Positions 5,842 through 7,777 of a DNA stretch of 7,777 nt are shown here, in pieces. The stretch is taken from positions 1 to 7,777 of the forward strand of contig DAUP01000099.1 in NCBI GenBank assembly GCA_002505185.1, in the 5' to 3' direction. The position numbers and the translations under genes were made by a program. Numbering within the stretch: position 1 is the first letter of the stretch; each line of letters begins with the position of its first letter. The notes beneath the pieces are model-generated. The model made no database searches, was not told where the DNA came from, and saw only the letters and a list, made by a program, of their open reading frames with translations. Source of the DNA: Ferroplasmaceae archaeon UBA567 (GTDB lineage Archaea; Thermoplasmatota; Thermoplasmata; Thermoplasmatales; Thermoplasmataceae).

Positions 5842-6348
5842 ATGAAATTTGATGTACAAACTAAAGACTTTCCTGAGTCTTTCTATGTTTTTATAGAAAT
5901 TCCTCAGGGTGGAAACACAAAGCTCGAATATAAGCCCGATGTAGATAATATAGTTCTTGACAGGATACTGTTCACATCAATGGTATACCCAACCAACTAT
6001 GGTTTTATCCTTAATACCAAAGCAAAGGATGAAGACCCCCTTGATGTTCTTGTCATTTCCTCAGTGCCCATTCCCTCAGGGTCCATATTGAAATGCAGGG
6101 CCATAGGGATAGCCGAAATGAGTGATGAGGAAGGTTCAGACAATAAGGTTATTGCAGTTCCTATTGACAAGGTCGATCCGATGTCTGCTGAATACAAAGA
6201 TATTGAAAACATTCCTGAAGCTGTGAAAAATAAGATAAAGCATTTCTTCCAGCATTACAAGGAGCTGGAAAAGGGCAAATTCATGACTTTCCATGACTTC
6301 AAGGGTAAAGATGAAGCTATAAAACAGATAAAGGAATCCCTTCTTTGA
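5842..6348 (+). CDS. ppa: Family I inorganic pyrophosphatase
   Basis: A soluble 168-residue enzyme hydrolysing pyrophosphate to two phosphates, pulling biosynthetic reactions forward. The length is typical of compact archaeal and bacterial family I enzymes. The signature DEDPLDV (63-69) carries the Mg-binding Asp63, Asp65 and Asp68. The other active-site residues line up with the E. coli enzyme: Glu19, Lys27, Glu29, Arg41, Tyr53, Asp95, Asp100, Lys102, Tyr139 and Lys140. The start is the only Met ahead of the conserved FYVFIEIP strand; there is no Shine-Dalgarno, in keeping with a leaderless transcript. Upstream lies the 11-base tandem array, and downstream a hairpin with a T8 run separates it from the DUF998-like gene. 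It appears intact and monocistronic. Confidence 0.96.
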   Translation: MKFDVQTKDFPESFYVFIEIPQGGNTKLEYKPDVDNIVLDRILFTSMVYPTNYGFILNTKAKDEDPLDVLVISSVPIPSGSILKCRAIGIAEMSDEEGSDNKVIAVPIDKVDPMSAEYKDIENIPEAVKNKIKHFFQHYKELEKGKFMTFHDFKGKDEAIKQIKESLL

Positions 6349-6357
6349 TTCCCATAA

Positions 6358-6385
6358 CTTTTGTTTTAATACAAAGATTTTTTTT
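6358..6385 (+). terminator. Terminator after the pyrophosphatase gene
   Basis: An imperfect inverted repeat (CTTTTGT, then ACAAAG) is followed directly by a run of eight T, beginning about 10 bases after the stop codon. It suggests the pyrophosphatase transcript ends here and the next gene has its own start. Confidence 0.55.
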
Positions 6386-6408
6386 AGTTGTGATGTTGTA
6401 ATATCCAT

Positions 6409-6978
6409 ATGAGTTCAAAGAAATTTCTAATCGGCCTTTTCGGTCCGGCCATAACAATATTGCTTATATTGCTGGACATAAGGATGTCTGCCTATTTTTC
6501 ATGGTACACCAATTCCCTGAGCAGCCTTGGAATCCACAGATATTATTATATCTTTGATGCTGCGGTCATAATAGGCGGCATATCTGTATTTATTTTTGCC
6601 CTTATGCTATACAGGCAAATTCAAATAAAGTTCCTGTCTATTGGCTTTATAATGCTGGGTTCTGTATCACTTTTTCTCATCGGGATTTTCAATGAAAATT
6701 ATGGAAATCTGCATCTTGCAATTGCTATAATATATTTTATTTTCACACCAGTAGGCATAATAATATTCAGTTTTTACAGGATAAGGAATTATTTGAGCTA
6801 TTATGGTTTCTTTGCTGGTGTGGCGTCGCTTGGGACAATAATTTTTGGTATTCTCGTATTGTTTGAATACATACATCTAAAAATTGGCCTCTCTGTAACG
6901 GAAATGGCAGAGGCAGTTTTACTGGGTTCATGGTCGAGCATTCTCGGAGTTTACCTTTCTACTCATGAGGCTCAATGA
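6409..6978 (+). CDS. DUF998-like six-helix integral membrane protein
   Basis: A 189-residue hydrophobic protein of unknown function. Hydrophobic segments lie at about 6-23, 49-68, 75-93, 102-122, 130-155 and 164-184, with short charged loops and no signal peptide. NSLSSLG (35-41) after helix 1, GIFNENYGNLH (92-102) and the following helix match the pattern of DUF998 membrane proteins (loop 'DLSxLG' and 'GIFPE...H'), recalled from family knowledge. The start has no Shine-Dalgarno; the T-rich tract at 6378-6385 may double as a weak TATA element about 25 bases upstream. Its end overlaps the opposing GHMP kinase gene by 20 bases. No biochemical role is known for the family, and the neighbours do not suggest one. 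Confidence 0.75.
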   Translation: MSSKKFLIGLFGPAITILLILLDIRMSAYFSWYTNSLSSLGIHRYYYIFDAAVIIGGISVFIFALMLYRQIQIKFLSIGFIMLGSVSLFLIGIFNENYGNLHLAIAIIYFIFTPVGIIIFSFYRIRNYLSYYGFFAGVASLGTIIFGILVLFEYIHLKIGLSVTEMAEAVLLGSWSSILGVYLSTHEAQ

Positions 6979-7777
6979 AATTTCTTATCACCCTTGTGCC
7001 TTCCCCATCAAAACGGATACGTATTACAAAATCTGACTGAGACATCATTTTATGCTGCAGTGAATCAATATTTTCTCTTTCCCCTATAAGCAGGATGAAT
7101 CCTTCAGCACCTCCTCCAAGCAACTTTGCTGATTTTGCACCGTTATCAAGAGCATAATCTATTATTGTATCTATTCTTTTATTTGTTACACTGGTGCCCA
7201 GTGATTTTTTTATACTCCAACCTTCATTCACAATGCTGTAAACTTCATCCCTGTTATGTGACTTGATAGCCTTGCTTAGATTTAATGCAAGATCCTTGAG
7301 TTTATTCAGGCTTTCCATTGTTTTTTCATCGCCATTTTCTGATTTTGCAACCTGATCCTGAAGACTCCTTGAACTTTCCCTGGTATTGCCGGTATAAACC
7401 AGTATCATTGATTTTTCGAGGTTTGTTACAAAGGGATCTGACAGTGCAAATTTTTGTGTTACTTCACCACTCCTTCTGAATTCCATATATTTTAAACCCC
7501 CAACAGAAATAGCATAGGGATCCTGCTTTCCCAGGATAATATTGAATTTATTTTTTTCCGAGAGGTAGGACTCCTTTGCGAGATCGTATGGGTCTATATC
7601 CTTCCTTTTGATTGCATAGATTGCCTTTATTATTCCATTGATTAATGCCGAACTGGAACCTAGGCCTGAACCAGGTGGAACATCATTATTCATAATTATT
7701 CTTCCAGTATCTATGCCATTTTCCATGAACATATTGATAATCTTGTTTTCCATGGAAGTATTGTTGGTTGATGATAT
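6959..7777 (-). CDS. GHMP-superfamily sugar kinase, HddA-like (heptose 7-phosphate kinase type), 5' end outside the window
   Basis: An ATP-dependent small-molecule kinase. The frame stays open to the right edge (eight codons ahead of the Met at 7753), and about 70 N-terminal residues should lie beyond it, judged from HddA enzymes of roughly 330-340 residues. The phosphate-binding motif 2, PPGSGLGSSSAL, lies at 7643-7678. GKQDPYAISVGGLKYMEF follows, then KLLGGGAEGFILLI (motif 3) and IRIRFDGEGTRVI at the C-terminus. The last two and the QDPY element resemble D-glycero-alpha-D-manno-heptose 7-phosphate kinases, which make heptose bisphosphate for surface glycans, more than galactokinase or mevalonate kinase. 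The superfamily is clear; the substrate is an inference, and another sugar phosphate is possible. Its stop lies within the opposing DUF998-like gene. Confidence 0.82.
   Translation of the reverse strand: MSSTNNTSMENKIINMFMENGIDTGRIIMNNDVPPGSGLGSSSALINGIIKAIYAIKRKDIDPYDLAKESYLSEKNKFNIILGKQDPYAISVGGLKYMEFRRSGEVTQKFALSDPFVTNLEKSMILVYTGNTRESSRSLQDQVAKSENGDEKTMESLNKLKDLALNLSKAIKSHNRDEVYSIVNEGWSIKKSLGTSVTNKRIDTIIDYALDNGAKSAKLLGGGAEGFILLIGERENIDSLQHKMMSQSDFVIRIRFDGEGTRVIRNFIEPHE

Overview
The window looks like chromosomal DNA of a euryarchaeon, most likely an acidophile of the order Thermoplasmatales (the Thermoplasma, Picrophilus, Ferroplasma and Cuniculiplasma group). This rests on the gene families present (geranylgeranyl reductase with a dicluster ferredoxin, compact family I pyrophosphatase, DUF998-like membrane protein), AT-rich DNA with frequent AGA/AGG and ATA codons, and TATA boxes about 25 bases ahead of start codons with no Shine-Dalgarno, as expected for leaderless mRNAs. 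The order is an inference from protein resemblance recalled without a database search; the genus is not determined.

Layout. Bases 1-609 (minus) hold a 4Fe-4S ferredoxin and, overlapping it by 14 bases, the first third of a geranylgeranyl reductase that runs off the left edge. This pair should saturate the isoprenoid chains of archaeal membrane lipids. Bases 610-1191 are non-coding: the ferredoxin promoter, an 18-base near-palindrome, a decayed reading frame that faintly resembles a transposase N-terminus, and AT-rich dyads ahead of the next gene. Bases 1192-2622 (plus) encode an APC-superfamily amino-acid or amine permease. It converges on a minus-strand operon (2641-5389) of an iron-dependent alcohol dehydrogenase followed by an aldehyde dehydrogenase of the aminobutyraldehyde/betaine-aldehyde type. 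Together these could import a substrate and oxidise an alcohol to an aldehyde and then an acid, or run partly in reverse to dispose of reductant.

Bases 5390-5841 are non-coding and carry the oddest element: about 7.5 perfect tandem copies of an 11-base unit (5698-5780), just upstream of the promoter of an inorganic pyrophosphatase (5842-6348, plus). A six-helix DUF998-like membrane protein follows (6409-6978, plus). Its end overlaps by 20 bases the end of a minus-strand GHMP kinase resembling HddA (heptose 7-phosphate kinase), which is cut by the right edge.

First genes of transcription units (ferredoxin, alcohol dehydrogenase, pyrophosphatase) show a TATA box at the leaderless distance. Second genes (geranylgeranyl reductase, aldehyde dehydrogenase) have a Shine-Dalgarno. 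No tRNA, rRNA, CRISPR array or intact mobile element was seen.
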